From positions 1 through 14,814 of the forward strand of contig JAIWNK010000084.1 of the NCBI GenBank assembly GCA_020216845.1: a stretch of DNA of 14,814 nt. The letters are read 5' to 3'. Both the position numbers and the translations under genes were made by a program. Source of the DNA: Anaerolinea sp. Lineage in GTDB: Bacteria; Chloroflexota; Anaerolineae; Anaerolineales; Anaerolineaceae. Positions 8,344 through 14,814 of the stretch are shown here, piece after piece. The notes under the pieces were generated by a model. The model searched no databases, was not told the origin of the DNA, and saw nothing but the letters and a program-made list of their open reading frames with translations. Numbering within the stretch: position 1 is the first letter of the stretch; each line of letters begins with the position of its first letter.

Positions 8344-8871
8344 CTACGCTGCTTCTTGCGTTTGTTCACCTTCCACATCCACCGGCAACCGCCCGGCCAA
8401 CCACACCGCCATCAGACTAATATCATAATCATGGGCCGCTGAATCAGGATACTTCTGCCGATAGGCAGCAATCAGCGTCTCAAACGTTTCATCCTTGGGC
8501 CAAACCGTCAAAAAACCGGGCAATTTGGTGCGGTCCGCTTCGGGTGGCAAAAATTCCCAACCACGTTCGCGCAACAAATCCGCCACCTGATCGCATAATT
8601 CGCCATGCGCATCGGCCCAGGCAAGCAAGACCTGCGCCGTCACTTCGGCATTGGTCTGAAAGGGCTTCACCAGACCGCGCACCTTCAAAGCCAACGGTGC
8701 CTGCGTGCTATTGCGAAAGCCCGGCACCTGTACGAACCGTTTGATCAGTGCCGTCAACGCGGGTCGCGGCTGCCCCGACAAGGCAATCTGCAACACCTGA
8801 TTGCGGTACTCATCCAACATAAATTCATTGATTGCATGAAAAGGTAAAAAGCGTGCTTTTTTCTCGTCCAT
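8344..8871 (-). CDS. Conserved-looking protein of unknown function
   Basis: A 175-aa soluble protein that I do not recognise. It has no signal peptide, membrane segment or Cys cluster. It begins with a basic, aromatic stretch (MDEKKARFLPFHAINEFML), and most of the chain looks helical. A Pro-containing segment (WEFLPPEADRTKLPGFLTVWP, about 105-125) is followed by an aromatic helix, and the chain ends in an acidic tail. The ATG at 8871 is chosen because a perfect TATAAT lies exactly 7 nt upstream; the longer open frame to 8961 would overlap the PHP gene by 82 bases and cross that promoter. The -10 box overlaps the stop codon of the PHP gene, so this gene may be transcribed on its own as well as from upstream. 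It converges on scpA. Codon use resembles the neighbouring genes. Confidence 0.8.
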   Translation of the reverse strand: MDEKKARFLPFHAINEFMLDEYRNQVLQIALSGQPRPALTALIKRFVQVPGFRNSTQAPLALKVRGLVKPFQTNAEVTAQVLLAWADAHGELCDQVADLLRERGWEFLPPEADRTKLPGFLTVWPKDETFETLIAAYRQKYPDSAAHDYDISLMAVWLAGRLPVDVEGEQTQEAA

Positions 8872-8878
8872 AGGGGCG

Positions 8879-8884
8879 ATTATA
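8879..8884 (-). promoter_or_regulatory. -10 box inside the PHP gene stop, leaderless arrangement
   Basis: Perfect TATAAT on the minus strand; the TAA stop of the PHP gene (8880-8882) is part of the box. Seven nt (CGCCCCT) separate it from the ATG at 8871, the same geometry as moaC and scpA. No clear -35 hexamer. Confidence 0.7.
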
Positions 8885-9587
8885 CCCCAAATTTTTGCAA
8901 AGGACGGCGACGGAGCTTGCGCAGCACGTAATTGACCAGCCACCCCATCCCAAGGTTCCACAAACTAGCCGTATACACTTCCCGTGCACTCGTCTGCCGC
9001 GCCAACAAAGCAGCACGCAAATCCGCCGCGCTGCTGCCCGGAAAGACCGTTACACCGCAGCCAATCGCCGCCAACACATGTGCATCGCTGTTGCCAAGCT
9101 CAGCCAACCCCAAAGTGTGCGTAAGGTGCGCCACTTTGGCCTCATCGCGAAAATGTGCCAGCCCACCGTTATATACCTCCACCCCAACCAGGGCATCCGC
9201 CACGCCGTCGTGCGAGAGCGCCTCTTGCAACTCGCGCAGGCTGATACTATTCGCATCCGCAGCAAATGCATGAGCCGCCACACACACCCCGCCCTGTTCG
9301 GCAACCCGCCGCACCGTCTCAACCAGGGACAACCCCGCCGGAATCGCCTCTTGTATGAACAGGGTCAACAAATGGCCCTCGCGGGTCGAAACCTCACAAG
9401 ATGGAATGACACCAACGCCAAACTCTTCCGCCCGCTGCTGCGCCTCCAGACTGCCGTTCAAGGTATCATGATCGCTGATGGCAATCCAGTCTAACTGCCT
9501 TGCCCTGGCGCGGGACAAAATTTCAGGCACAGTTGCCACCCCATCCCAACTATATATTGAATGGATGTGCAAATCTGCATATGCCAT
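8880..9587 (-). CDS. PHP-domain metal-dependent phosphoesterase
   Basis: A 235-aa polymerase-and-histidinol-phosphatase (PHP) domain enzyme of the TrpH/YciV-like kind, which hydrolyses phosphate esters with a multi-metal site. The metal ligands expected for the family are visible in order: H7 and H9 (DLHIHS), H40 and D41 (SDHD), E65 (CEVST), H106 (AAHAF), and D168 and H170 (GNSDAH). The C terminus is basic (about 222-232, LRKLRRRPLQK). The ATG at 9587 gives the standard MAYADLHIHS opening; a frame seven codons longer is possible but unsupported. Substrate is unknown: related proteins cleave nucleotides such as pAp or short RNA, others phospho-sugars. It lies 59 bases after the end of copA on the same strand, and its stop codon is embedded in the promoter of the next gene. 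Confidence 0.9.
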   Translation of the reverse strand: MAYADLHIHSIYSWDGVATVPEILSRARARQLDWIAISDHDTLNGSLEAQQRAEEFGVGVIPSCEVSTREGHLLTLFIQEAIPAGLSLVETVRRVAEQGGVCVAAHAFAADANSISLRELQEALSHDGVADALVGVEVYNGGLAHFRDEAKVAHLTHTLGLAELGNSDAHVLAAIGCGVTVFPGSSAADLRAALLARQTSAREVYTASLWNLGMGWLVNYVLRKLRRRPLQKFGV

Positions 9588-9620
9588 ACCTCTATCATCC
9601 CTCAGCACAGACCATCATCA

Positions 9621-9640
9621 AAGTGTCAAACTTCACACTT
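9621..9640 (-). other. Small hairpin between copA and the PHP gene
   Basis: AAGTGT and ACACTT form a 6-bp stem around an 8-nt loop, 7 bases after the copA stop. There is no convincing U-tract after it on the minus strand, so it could be a weak attenuator, an mRNA 3' end or an operator. On the minus strand the right arm contains TTGACA. Confidence 0.35.
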
Positions 9641-9646
9641 CGCCAA

Positions 9647-12091
9647 TCAAATTTTCACCTTTTTCAAACGCAAACTATTCGAAACCACAAAAACACTGCT
9701 CATGGCCATTGCCGCAGCTGCCAACATGGGGTGCATCAAACCAGCTGCCGCCGCTGGAATCAGGAGCACATTGTAGAAAAAAGCCCAAAATAGGTTTTGG
9801 CGAATGGTGCGCAGTGTGCGCCGCGACAGCCGAATCGCTCGCGCCACGCCACGCAAATCGCTACTGATCAGCACCAACGGCGCTGAAGCCATCGCCACAT
9901 CCGTGCCGGTGCCAATGGCAATGCCCACATCGGCCTGTGCCAATGCCGGAGCATCGTTAATGCCATCGCCAACCATAGCCGTCACCGCCCCTTGCGCTTG
10001 CAGCGCTTTCACCTGTGCCGCCTTATCGCCCGGCAAGACCTCAGCCAACACCTCGATCCCGCCGACCTGTTGTGCAATTGCCTGAGCCGTGCGCAATCGG
10101 TCACCCGTCATCATCACCACACGCAAACCAAGCGCCTTCAGCTCTTCAACGGCCTCTGCCGCACCCTCTTTCAACGTATCTGCAACCCCAAAAACTCCCT
10201 TCAGGCTGCCTTCTACTGCCATCAGCAAGACCGTGCGCGCTTGTGCTTCCAATTGCTCCAGCACGCGTTGTGCGGGTTGCAAATCCACGCCTTCGCTTTC
10301 CAACCAACGCGGGCTGCCCACCCGCACCTGTTGACCTTCGACGACCGCCATCACCCCCCCGCCGACCTGCGCCCGAAACGCTTGCGGGTCGCTCAGCGTC
10401 AGTTCGCGCTCATTCGCAGCTGCCACCAGGGCCTCGCCCAACGGGTGCTCACTGCCCTTCTCAACCGAGGCAGCCAAACGCAGCAACGCAGCACCCGCCG
10501 CACTGTGCAATCCGTCTACAAACTTGCCATCCGGCTGCAAAACCCACAAATCCGTCAGTGCCGGCTGACCGCGCGTCAGGGTGCCAGTCTTATCCAGCAC
10601 AACCGTCGTCACCCGACCCGCACGCTCCAGCGCCTCACCATTCTTGATCAAAACGCCCATGCCTGCGCCACGCCCGGTGCCAACCATCACCGCCGTCGGT
10701 GTTGCCAGCCCCATTGCACACGGACAGGCAATCACCAACACTGCCACCATGCGAATGAGCGCCTGTGTGAAGATCGTCTCATCGCCGTGCATCGGCATGG
10801 GCCCCAACAAATACCAGCCGAGAAACGTCAACAAAGCCACCCCAATCACAATCGGCACAAACACTGCCGAAATCCGGTCAGCCAGTTTTTGAATCGGCGC
10901 CTTACTCGTCTGCGCATCTTCTACCAAACGGATAATCTGTGCCAGGGCCGTTTGTTTGCCGACCCGCGTTGCCTCAAAGCGCAACAAACCGGCCTTGTTC
11001 AGCGTTGCGCCAATGACTGCATCGCCCGGCCCCTTTTCCACAGGCAGCGATTCACCGGTCAGCATCGCTTCATCCACACTCGAGCGGCCGTCAACCACCA
11101 CACCATCCACGGCAATCTTCTCGCCGGGGCGGACGATGACAATATCGCCCAACACCACATCGTCAGCCGGAATTTCAACTTCACGCCCGTTGCGCACCAC
11201 GCGTGCGAGGCGCGGACGCAGCTCCATCAACTTACGAATGGCTTCGCTCGTCGCCCCACGTGCTCGCGCCTCCAGGAATTTTCCCAGCTTAATCAAAGTC
11301 AAAATGACCGCTGCCGTCTCAAAATAGACGTGCCCACTCAATAGCCCCACCGTAACCGCCAACGAATAAAAGTAAGCTGCTGAAGAACCCAAGGCCACCA
11401 GCACATCCATATTAGCCGCACCGTTACGCAACGCCTTGAACGCCGAAACATAATAGCCACCGCCGACATAAAACTGCACCGGCGTTGCCAGGGCCAACAT
11501 CAACCAATTGGCCCAAGCCGCGTGCATCGGCACCGGAATCAGCCCCAAATCACGCCCCATTGAGAAAACAAACAGCGGAACCGTGAAGAATAAACCGACC
11601 CACAAAAAGCGGCGCTGCTCAGCCAACTCATGCTGACGCGCCTGCGCTTCGGCATCTTGCACCTCGCCATGCTCCTCGCGCACGGCAAACCCAGCCGCAC
11701 GAATTGCCCGACGCAATTCCACCTGACTGACCAGCGTTGGCACATATTGCACCACCACGCGCCCATTCACCAGCGTCACATCGGCTTGCAACACCCCCTC
11801 CACCGCCAACAAAGCCTTCTGCAAACGGCGCGCATCCGCATCATCCCCCAGGTTCAGGGCCCAAAACTCAGCTTCGCCCGCAGCAACGCCATAGCCGGCG
11901 CGCTCAACCCGCGCGATCAAATCGGGCAAGCCCGCCAACGTCGGGTCAAACACCACTGCGGCCCGTTCGGTTGACAAATTCACCACCGCGGATTCAACCC
12001 CCGGCACCTTCTTCAAATTGCGCTCAACCGTCGCAACACAATTGGCACACGTCATTCCTGTAATTGGTAAGGTCACTTGTTTTGGCTGCAT
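9647..12091 (-). CDS. copA: Cu(I)-exporting P1B-type ATPase
   Basis: Membrane pump that uses ATP to export Cu(I) from the cytoplasm. The protein is 814 aa. An N-terminal heavy-metal domain has GMTCANC (C15, C18). A second domain of the same fold (about 76-138) lacks the Cys pair. Membrane helices begin near 163. The actuator has TGES (345-348), the ion-path helix has CPC (456-458), and the phosphorylation motif is DKTGT with D500. The P1B His-Pro pair is at 549-550, the hinge GDGINDAPA begins at 708, and the final helices carry YN (773-774) and MxxSS (795-799), the combination typical of the Cu(I) subclass. The ATG at 12091 has AGAGG 5 nt upstream and is preferred to the GTG at 12097. A separate sigma70-type promoter lies upstream. 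No csoR, cueR or copZ gene is seen nearby. Confidence 0.96.
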   Translation of the reverse strand: MQPKQVTLPITGMTCANCVATVERNLKKVPGVESAVVNLSTERAAVVFDPTLAGLPDLIARVERAGYGVAAGEAEFWALNLGDDADARRLQKALLAVEGVLQADVTLVNGRVVVQYVPTLVSQVELRRAIRAAGFAVREEHGEVQDAEAQARQHELAEQRRFLWVGLFFTVPLFVFSMGRDLGLIPVPMHAAWANWLMLALATPVQFYVGGGYYVSAFKALRNGAANMDVLVALGSSAAYFYSLAVTVGLLSGHVYFETAAVILTLIKLGKFLEARARGATSEAIRKLMELRPRLARVVRNGREVEIPADDVVLGDIVIVRPGEKIAVDGVVVDGRSSVDEAMLTGESLPVEKGPGDAVIGATLNKAGLLRFEATRVGKQTALAQIIRLVEDAQTSKAPIQKLADRISAVFVPIVIGVALLTFLGWYLLGPMPMHGDETIFTQALIRMVAVLVIACPCAMGLATPTAVMVGTGRGAGMGVLIKNGEALERAGRVTTVVLDKTGTLTRGQPALTDLWVLQPDGKFVDGLHSAAGAALLRLAASVEKGSEHPLGEALVAAANERELTLSDPQAFRAQVGGGVMAVVEGQQVRVGSPRWLESEGVDLQPAQRVLEQLEAQARTVLLMAVEGSLKGVFGVADTLKEGAAEAVEELKALGLRVVMMTGDRLRTAQAIAQQVGGIEVLAEVLPGDKAAQVKALQAQGAVTAMVGDGINDAPALAQADVGIAIGTGTDVAMASAPLVLISSDLRGVARAIRLSRRTLRTIRQNLFWAFFYNVLLIPAAAAGLMHPMLAAAAMAMSSVFVVSNSLRLKKVKI

Positions 12092-12113
12092 ACACACCTC
12101 TTTGATTGGCTAT

Positions 12114-12142
12114 ATCGTATCGAAAATATCAACTTTTGTCAA
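12114..12142 (-). promoter_or_regulatory. Sigma70-type promoter of copA
   Basis: On the minus strand, TTGACA (12142-12137), a 17-bp spacer and TACGAT (12119-12114) form a near-consensus promoter. The start site would be near 12107, leaving a leader of about 16 nt that contains AGAGG. The 17-bp spacer does not suggest MerR/CueR control, which usually uses a 19-20 bp spacer. Confidence 0.72.
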
Positions 12143-12176
12143 GCCGCGTGTATTTGTGTTTATCGCAGCCTTGCCC

Positions 12177-12195
12177 CTCAAACACGTCCTTTGAG
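12177..12195. repeat. Inverted repeat in the copA-methyltransferase spacer
   Basis: CTCAAA (12177-12182), 7 bases, TTTGAG (12190-12195): a perfect 6-bp dyad between the two divergent promoters, 35 bp upstream of the copA -35. It could be an operator; there is no T-run that would suggest a terminator. The rest of the 231-base spacer holds only the two promoters and the leader sequences. Confidence 0.35.
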
Positions 12196-12243
12196 CATCA
12201 CAATCCGCCGCAAGCCCTGTTTTCAAACGGTTGGAATACAAAC

Positions 12244-12305
12244 TGTCCACTTTGTGATGGTCTTGCATTTGTGATATACTTGCCAAAAATTTGGACAACT
12301 GGACA
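12244..12305. repeat. TGTCCA/TGGACA repeats flanking the promoter
   Basis: TGTCCA lies at 12244-12249, just before the -35, and its reverse complement TGGACA occurs twice after the predicted start site (12292-12297 and 12300-12305, 8 bp apart). Sites on both sides of a promoter are compatible with a looping repressor, but six-base words can recur by chance. Confidence 0.3.
12252..12280 (+). promoter_or_regulatory. Promoter of the methyltransferase operon
   Basis: TTGTGA (12252-12257), a 17-bp spacer and TATACT (12275-12280), with TG at 12272-12273 making an extended -10. The start site would be near 12287. Unlike moaC and scpA, this message has a leader, with AAGGA (12309-12313) 9 nt before the ATG. 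Confidence 0.72.
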
Positions 12306-12322
12306 GGTAAGGAAAGAGAGAG

Positions 12323-13123
12323 ATGAAAATCAACTTTCAGGAAACGACTAGCGATCTGCTCACCCGCATCAACATCCACAATCAGTTTGGCGGGCGCGAT
12401 ATTGACCGATGGATGCTTGACTTGCTGCAATTGCAACCGGGTCTGCGCATTCTTGACGTTGCCTGTGGTGCGGGCAAGCAATGCCTTTCCTTCTATAATG
12501 CCGTACAAGGTCAGGCCGACATCACCGGCAGTGATGTCAACGTTGACCTGCTGGAACAGGCACGCAAAGAGATTGCTGCTCGCTCAGCTGCCATCCGCTT
12601 GATGGAGCTTGACTTCAACCAACGCTTCCCCCTCGAAGACAACACCTTTGATCTGCTCTCTTGTTGCTTTGCCATCTATTACGCCGAAGACATTCCATTC
12701 ACCATCCGCGAAATGCACCGCGTGTTGCGCCCCGGCGGACGGCTCTTCACAACCGGCCCAATGCCAACCAACAAGCAGGTCTTCTACGACATCATCCGCG
12801 AAGCCACCGGCAAACCCATTCCCCCCATGCCCGGCAGCTCACGCTATGGCAGCGCCATCCTCGATAGCATCCGCAACACCTTCCGCGAAGTTGAAGTCCA
12901 CATCTTTGAAAACCCCCTCACCTTCGAAACCGCTGAGCCGTTCCTGGCCTATACCCGCGCCTCGCTTGCCGAAGATCGCAAACTGTGGACGCGACTGTTC
13001 AATGGCAAAGAAGAGTTTGAACAGGTAATGCAACAAATTGCCGAAGTCGCCAACCGCCGCATTCAGGCCGACGGCAAACTGATCATGACCAAGGTTGTGG
13101 GCGGTTTCATCGCCACCAAATAA
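12323..13123 (+). CDS. Class I SAM-dependent methyltransferase
   Basis: A 266-aa methyltransferase with a Rossmann fold. SAM motif I is ILDVACGAGKQC (43-54). The acidic residue at the end of strand 2, likely to bind the SAM ribose, is D71 in GSDVNVDLL. A motif III-like HRVLRPGGRLF lies at 132-142, as in the UbiE/Methyltransf_11 group. The C-terminal part (about 150-266) is an extra region without a recognised motif and probably shapes the substrate pocket. No membrane segment is seen. It is the first gene of a plus-strand operon: its stop is 3 bases before the PIG-L start. The methyl acceptor is unknown; the neighbours point weakly to a sugar or lipid conjugate rather than DNA or RNA. Confidence 0.88.
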   Translation: MKINFQETTSDLLTRINIHNQFGGRDIDRWMLDLLQLQPGLRILDVACGAGKQCLSFYNAVQGQADITGSDVNVDLLEQARKEIAARSAAIRLMELDFNQRFPLEDNTFDLLSCCFAIYYAEDIPFTIREMHRVLRPGGRLFTTGPMPTNKQVFYDIIREATGKPIPPMPGSSRYGSAILDSIRNTFREVEVHIFENPLTFETAEPFLAYTRASLAEDRKLWTRLFNGKEEFEQVMQQIAEVANRRIQADGKLIMTKVVGGFIATK

Positions 13124-13126
13124 ATT

Positions 13127-13789
13127 ATGAGCCAAGACCTATTCTTTTACGGACGTCGCATCCTGTTTGTGGGTGCTCACCCCGATGATATTGAACTCGG
13201 CTGCGGAGCGCTCATTGCCCAAATCGTCTCCAAGACCAACCTGTTGTGCGTCACCTTATCCGACAATCAAAAAAATCCCGACCTGAAAAATGTCGTCCAT
13301 GAACATTACCGCAGCATGGCGGAACTCGGCGTACCCCGCGAACAAGTCGTTGTTGGGCAATTTGAAACGCGTCGCTTTCCGCATGCCCGGCAAGAGATCC
13401 TCGAATATCTGCTGCAAATCAAGCGCACCTATCAACCCGACATCGCCTTTGTCCATAGCCGCGCCGATGTGCATCAAGACCATAACACCCTGACCGAAGA
13501 AGCCCTGCGTGCCTTTCGCGGCATGACCGTCCTCGGCTTTGATGTCATCCGCAGCAGTTATGGTTTCTTCCCCAATTTCCTGGTGGAAGTCAGTCAGGCC
13601 GAAGTCGAGCGCAAAATTGCTGCCCTCTCGCAATACGAGACCTATCGCGACCGCTATTACTTCAACGCCGATATCACCCGTTCGACCCTGATTCGCAACG
13701 GCGCCATTGCCGAACGCCCCTACGCCGAAGGATTTGACATCTTGCGCGTGGTGGGTTCCTTTGGTTGTATGCACGCAACGGATGAATAA
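13127..13789 (+). CDS. PIG-L/LmbE family N-deacetylase
   Basis: Zinc-dependent deacetylase of the PIG-L/LmbE family, which removes acetyl groups from N-acetylglucosamine-type groups in GPI precursors, mycothiol, bacillithiol, glycopeptides and small metabolites. The protein is 220 aa. The hallmark AHPDDIELGCG (17-27) supplies H18 and D21 as zinc ligands and a catalytic Asp (D20). The second site, SRADVHQDHNT (111-121), supplies H119, with H116 nearby. No signal peptide or membrane segment is seen, so it probably acts in the cytoplasm. The start ATG lies 3 bases after the methyltransferase stop. The actual substrate cannot be read from the sequence; thiol cofactor synthesis, glycan modification and lipid headgroup processing all remain possible. 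Confidence 0.9.
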   Translation: MSQDLFFYGRRILFVGAHPDDIELGCGALIAQIVSKTNLLCVTLSDNQKNPDLKNVVHEHYRSMAELGVPREQVVVGQFETRRFPHARQEILEYLLQIKRTYQPDIAFVHSRADVHQDHNTLTEEALRAFRGMTVLGFDVIRSSYGFFPNFLVEVSQAEVERKIAALSQYETYRDRYYFNADITRSTLIRNGAIAERPYAEGFDILRVVGSFGCMHATDE

Positions 13790-13800
13790 TTTTCTCTTAG

Positions 13801-13805
13801 AGGAG
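13801..13805 (+). promoter_or_regulatory. Shine-Dalgarno of the FmdB-like gene
   Basis: AGGAG, 10 nt before the ATG at 13816, in the only gap of any size (26 bases) inside this operon. No internal promoter or terminator is visible in the gap. Confidence 0.6.
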
Positions 13806-13815
13806 ATTTCTAGCC

Positions 13816-14049
13816 ATGCCTATTTATGAATATATTTGCAAAGACTGCGGTCATCGCTTTGAAGCATTACGCTCAATGAAAGATGCCGATAGCCCCATCG
13901 CCTGCACAGAATGCCATAGCGATCAAACCCGCCGCGCCCTGTCGCTGTGCTATTCCCAAAGCGGCGGCCATGCCCTGGCCGGCAGCACCGGCGGCGGTTG
14001 TGGCAGCTGCAGCGGCGGCTCGTGCAGCTCCTGCGGTCACACACACTGA
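13816..14049 (+). CDS. FmdB-type zinc ribbon protein
   Basis: A 77-aa member of the FmdB putative regulatory family. The opening MPIYEYICKDCGHRFE is diagnostic, and the zinc ribbon uses C8/C11 and C30/C33. After a basic segment (QTRRALSL) comes a Gly/Ser/Cys tail (about 59-77) with a second CxxC-x4-CxxC set (C62, C65, C70, C73) ending in HTH. Despite the name, the function of the family is not firmly established; members are often encoded next to unrelated metabolic genes. It is the third gene of the plus-strand operon. Its TGA stop is part of the GAGG ribosome-binding site of the next gene, which suggests coupled translation. Confidence 0.92.
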   Translation: MPIYEYICKDCGHRFEALRSMKDADSPIACTECHSDQTRRALSLCYSQSGGHALAGSTGGGCGSCSGGSCSSCGHTH

Positions 14050-14056
14050 GGTCACT

Positions 14057-14814
14057 ATGTCTGTGCAAGACCATTTCCGCAACCAACACTGCCTGATTAC
14101 AGGTGGGTCAAGCGGCATCGGTCTGGCCCTGGCGCGGCAACTTGCGGCAGCAGGTGCACATGTCACCATCCTTGCCCGACGCGCCGAAGTATTACAAACA
14201 GCCTTACAAGAAATTGAGGCACACCGCCGCACTCCCGAACAACGCTTCATCTGCCTGCAAGCCGATGTTTCCAACGCCGCTACCCTCGTCCCCCTCCTGG
14301 AAGATTACGTCGCTCAATCCGGCACCCCCGACTTCCTCTTCAATTCGGCCGGCATCAGTCACCCGGCCCGCTTTGAAGAAACAAGCCTCGAAATCTTTCA
14401 GCAACTGAACGCAGTCAACTACCTTGGCACGGTTTATGTCACCCGTACCCTCATTCCCGGCATGTTACAGCGCGGCTCAGGGCACATCATCAACCTCTCC
14501 TCCGTTGCTGGCTTTATCGGCACCTATGGCTACACCGCCTACAGCGCCACCAAATTTGCCATCCGCGGCTTTTCTGACACCCTGCGCGCCGAGCTAAAAC
14601 CGCGTCACATTCGCGTCTCGGTCGTCTTCCCGCCCGATACCGACACGCCGCAGCTAGCCTACGAAACCCCGCTCAAACCGCCCGTCACGCGCGAACTCTC
14701 CAAAAGTGCCGGTCTGCTCTCAGCAGATGTCGTCGCCAACAGCATCTTGCGCGGGGTTGCCCGCAACCGCTACATCATCACCCCAGGCAGCGAAGCAACC
14801 CTCTTTTATGCCCT
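14057..14814 (+). CDS. Short-chain dehydrogenase, 3-ketodihydrosphingosine reductase-like, 3' partial
   Basis: NAD(P)-dependent oxidoreductase with a Rossmann fold; 252 codons are visible before the window ends. The cofactor motif is TGGSSGIG (15-22); R41/R42 after strand 2 could favour NADPH. NSAG (96-99), N121, S149, Y162 (in YSATK) and K166 form the classical SDR tetrad and its setting. FPPDTDTPQLAYE (191-203) closely resembles the PPDTDTP segment of eukaryotic 3-ketodihydrosphingosine reductases (KDSR/Tsc10), which reduce 3-ketosphinganine in sphingolipid synthesis. That makes a lipid keto group a plausible substrate, but no serine palmitoyltransferase is in the window. The ATG at 14057 has GAGG 5 nt upstream, within the preceding stop codon. 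A general SDR acting on another fatty ketone is the main alternative. Confidence 0.88.
   Translation, partial: MSVQDHFRNQHCLITGGSSGIGLALARQLAAAGAHVTILARRAEVLQTALQEIEAHRRTPEQRFICLQADVSNAATLVPLLEDYVAQSGTPDFLFNSAGISHPARFEETSLEIFQQLNAVNYLGTVYVTRTLIPGMLQRGSGHIINLSSVAGFIGTYGYTAYSATKFAIRGFSDTLRAELKPRHIRVSVVFPPDTDTPQLAYETPLKPPVTRELSKSAGLLSADVVANSILRGVARNRYIITPGSEATLFYA

Noticed and set aside
8872..8961. Longer start (8961) for the unknown gene
   Set aside because: It overlaps the PHP coding region out of frame and crosses the TATAAT that fits the ATG at 8871.
9624..9629. TTGACA upstream of the PHP gene as a -35 box
   Set aside because: No -10 match at 16-18 bp (17 bp gives GCTGAG). The nearest candidate, GATGAT, is 24 bp away, and the word lies inside a small hairpin.
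9621..9640. The hairpin after copA as a strong intrinsic terminator
   Set aside because: Only 6 bp with an 8-nt loop and no U-tract on the minus strand, so it is kept only as a low-confidence structure.
9992..11344. A 450-codon plus-strand open frame opposite copA
   Set aside because: copA on the other strand is complete, with every catalytic motif. This frame has no domain and a skewed Gln/His/Arg composition.
1..14814. CRISPR arrays, tRNA or rRNA genes, insertion sequences, phage or toxin-antitoxin modules
   Set aside because: None was seen. Coding density is high, gaps are short, and no spaced direct repeats, transposase motifs or cloverleaf-like segments were noticed by eye.

Overview
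The window is a compact bacterial chromosome segment with moderately high GC. Gene content and protein style suggest Chloroflexota, probably Anaerolineae or a relative. The hints are the rnc-smc pair, a fused MoaD-MoaE, a Thr/Pro-rich exported PPIase and an FmdB protein with a Gly/Cys tail. The assignment is an inference, not a proof. No rRNA, tRNA, CRISPR array, insertion sequence or phage gene was seen, and the longest stretch without a gene is 231 bases (12092-12322).

Layout: (1) 1-690 (+) is the 3' part of an exported parvulin-type peptidyl-prolyl isomerase. It faces a minus-strand gene block across a strong hairpin terminator (713-749). (2) 7457 down to 768 (-) reads, in transcription order, moaC, a moaD-moaE fusion, a threonine-synthase-like gene, rnc and smc. 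Most junctions overlap (moaC/moaDE by 8 nt, moaDE/thrC and rnc/smc as TGATG), so this looks like one operon joining molybdenum cofactor synthesis, a PLP enzyme, RNase III and the condensin ATPase. (3) 7547-8341 (+) is scpA, the kleisin partner of SMC, transcribed divergently from moaC. It ends 2 bases from the end of a convergent unknown gene (8344-8871, -). (4) 9587-8880 (-) is a PHP-domain phosphoesterase, preceded by a Cu(I) P-type ATPase (12091-9647, -). (5) From 12323 (+) a second probable operon runs: SAM methyltransferase, PIG-L/LmbE deacetylase, FmdB-like zinc ribbon, and an SDR resembling 3-ketodihydrosphingosine reductase that is cut off by the window end.

How the genes relate: SMC and ScpA are subunits of one chromosome-segregation complex and may be expressed from back-to-back promoters within 89 bases (7458-7546). 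MoaC and MoaD/MoaE catalyse consecutive steps of molybdopterin synthesis. CopA exports copper from its own sigma70-type promoter. The methyltransferase operon may modify a lipid or glycoconjugate, but this is only a context inference.

The most notable signals are three genes (moaC, scpA and the unknown gene at 8871) in which a perfect TATAAT lies exactly 7 nt before the start codon, implying leaderless mRNAs; a MoaD-MoaE fusion whose essential Gly-Gly tail is internal and so should need proteolytic release; a second CopA heavy-metal domain that has lost its cysteines; and the KDSR-like SDR behind a PIG-L enzyme.
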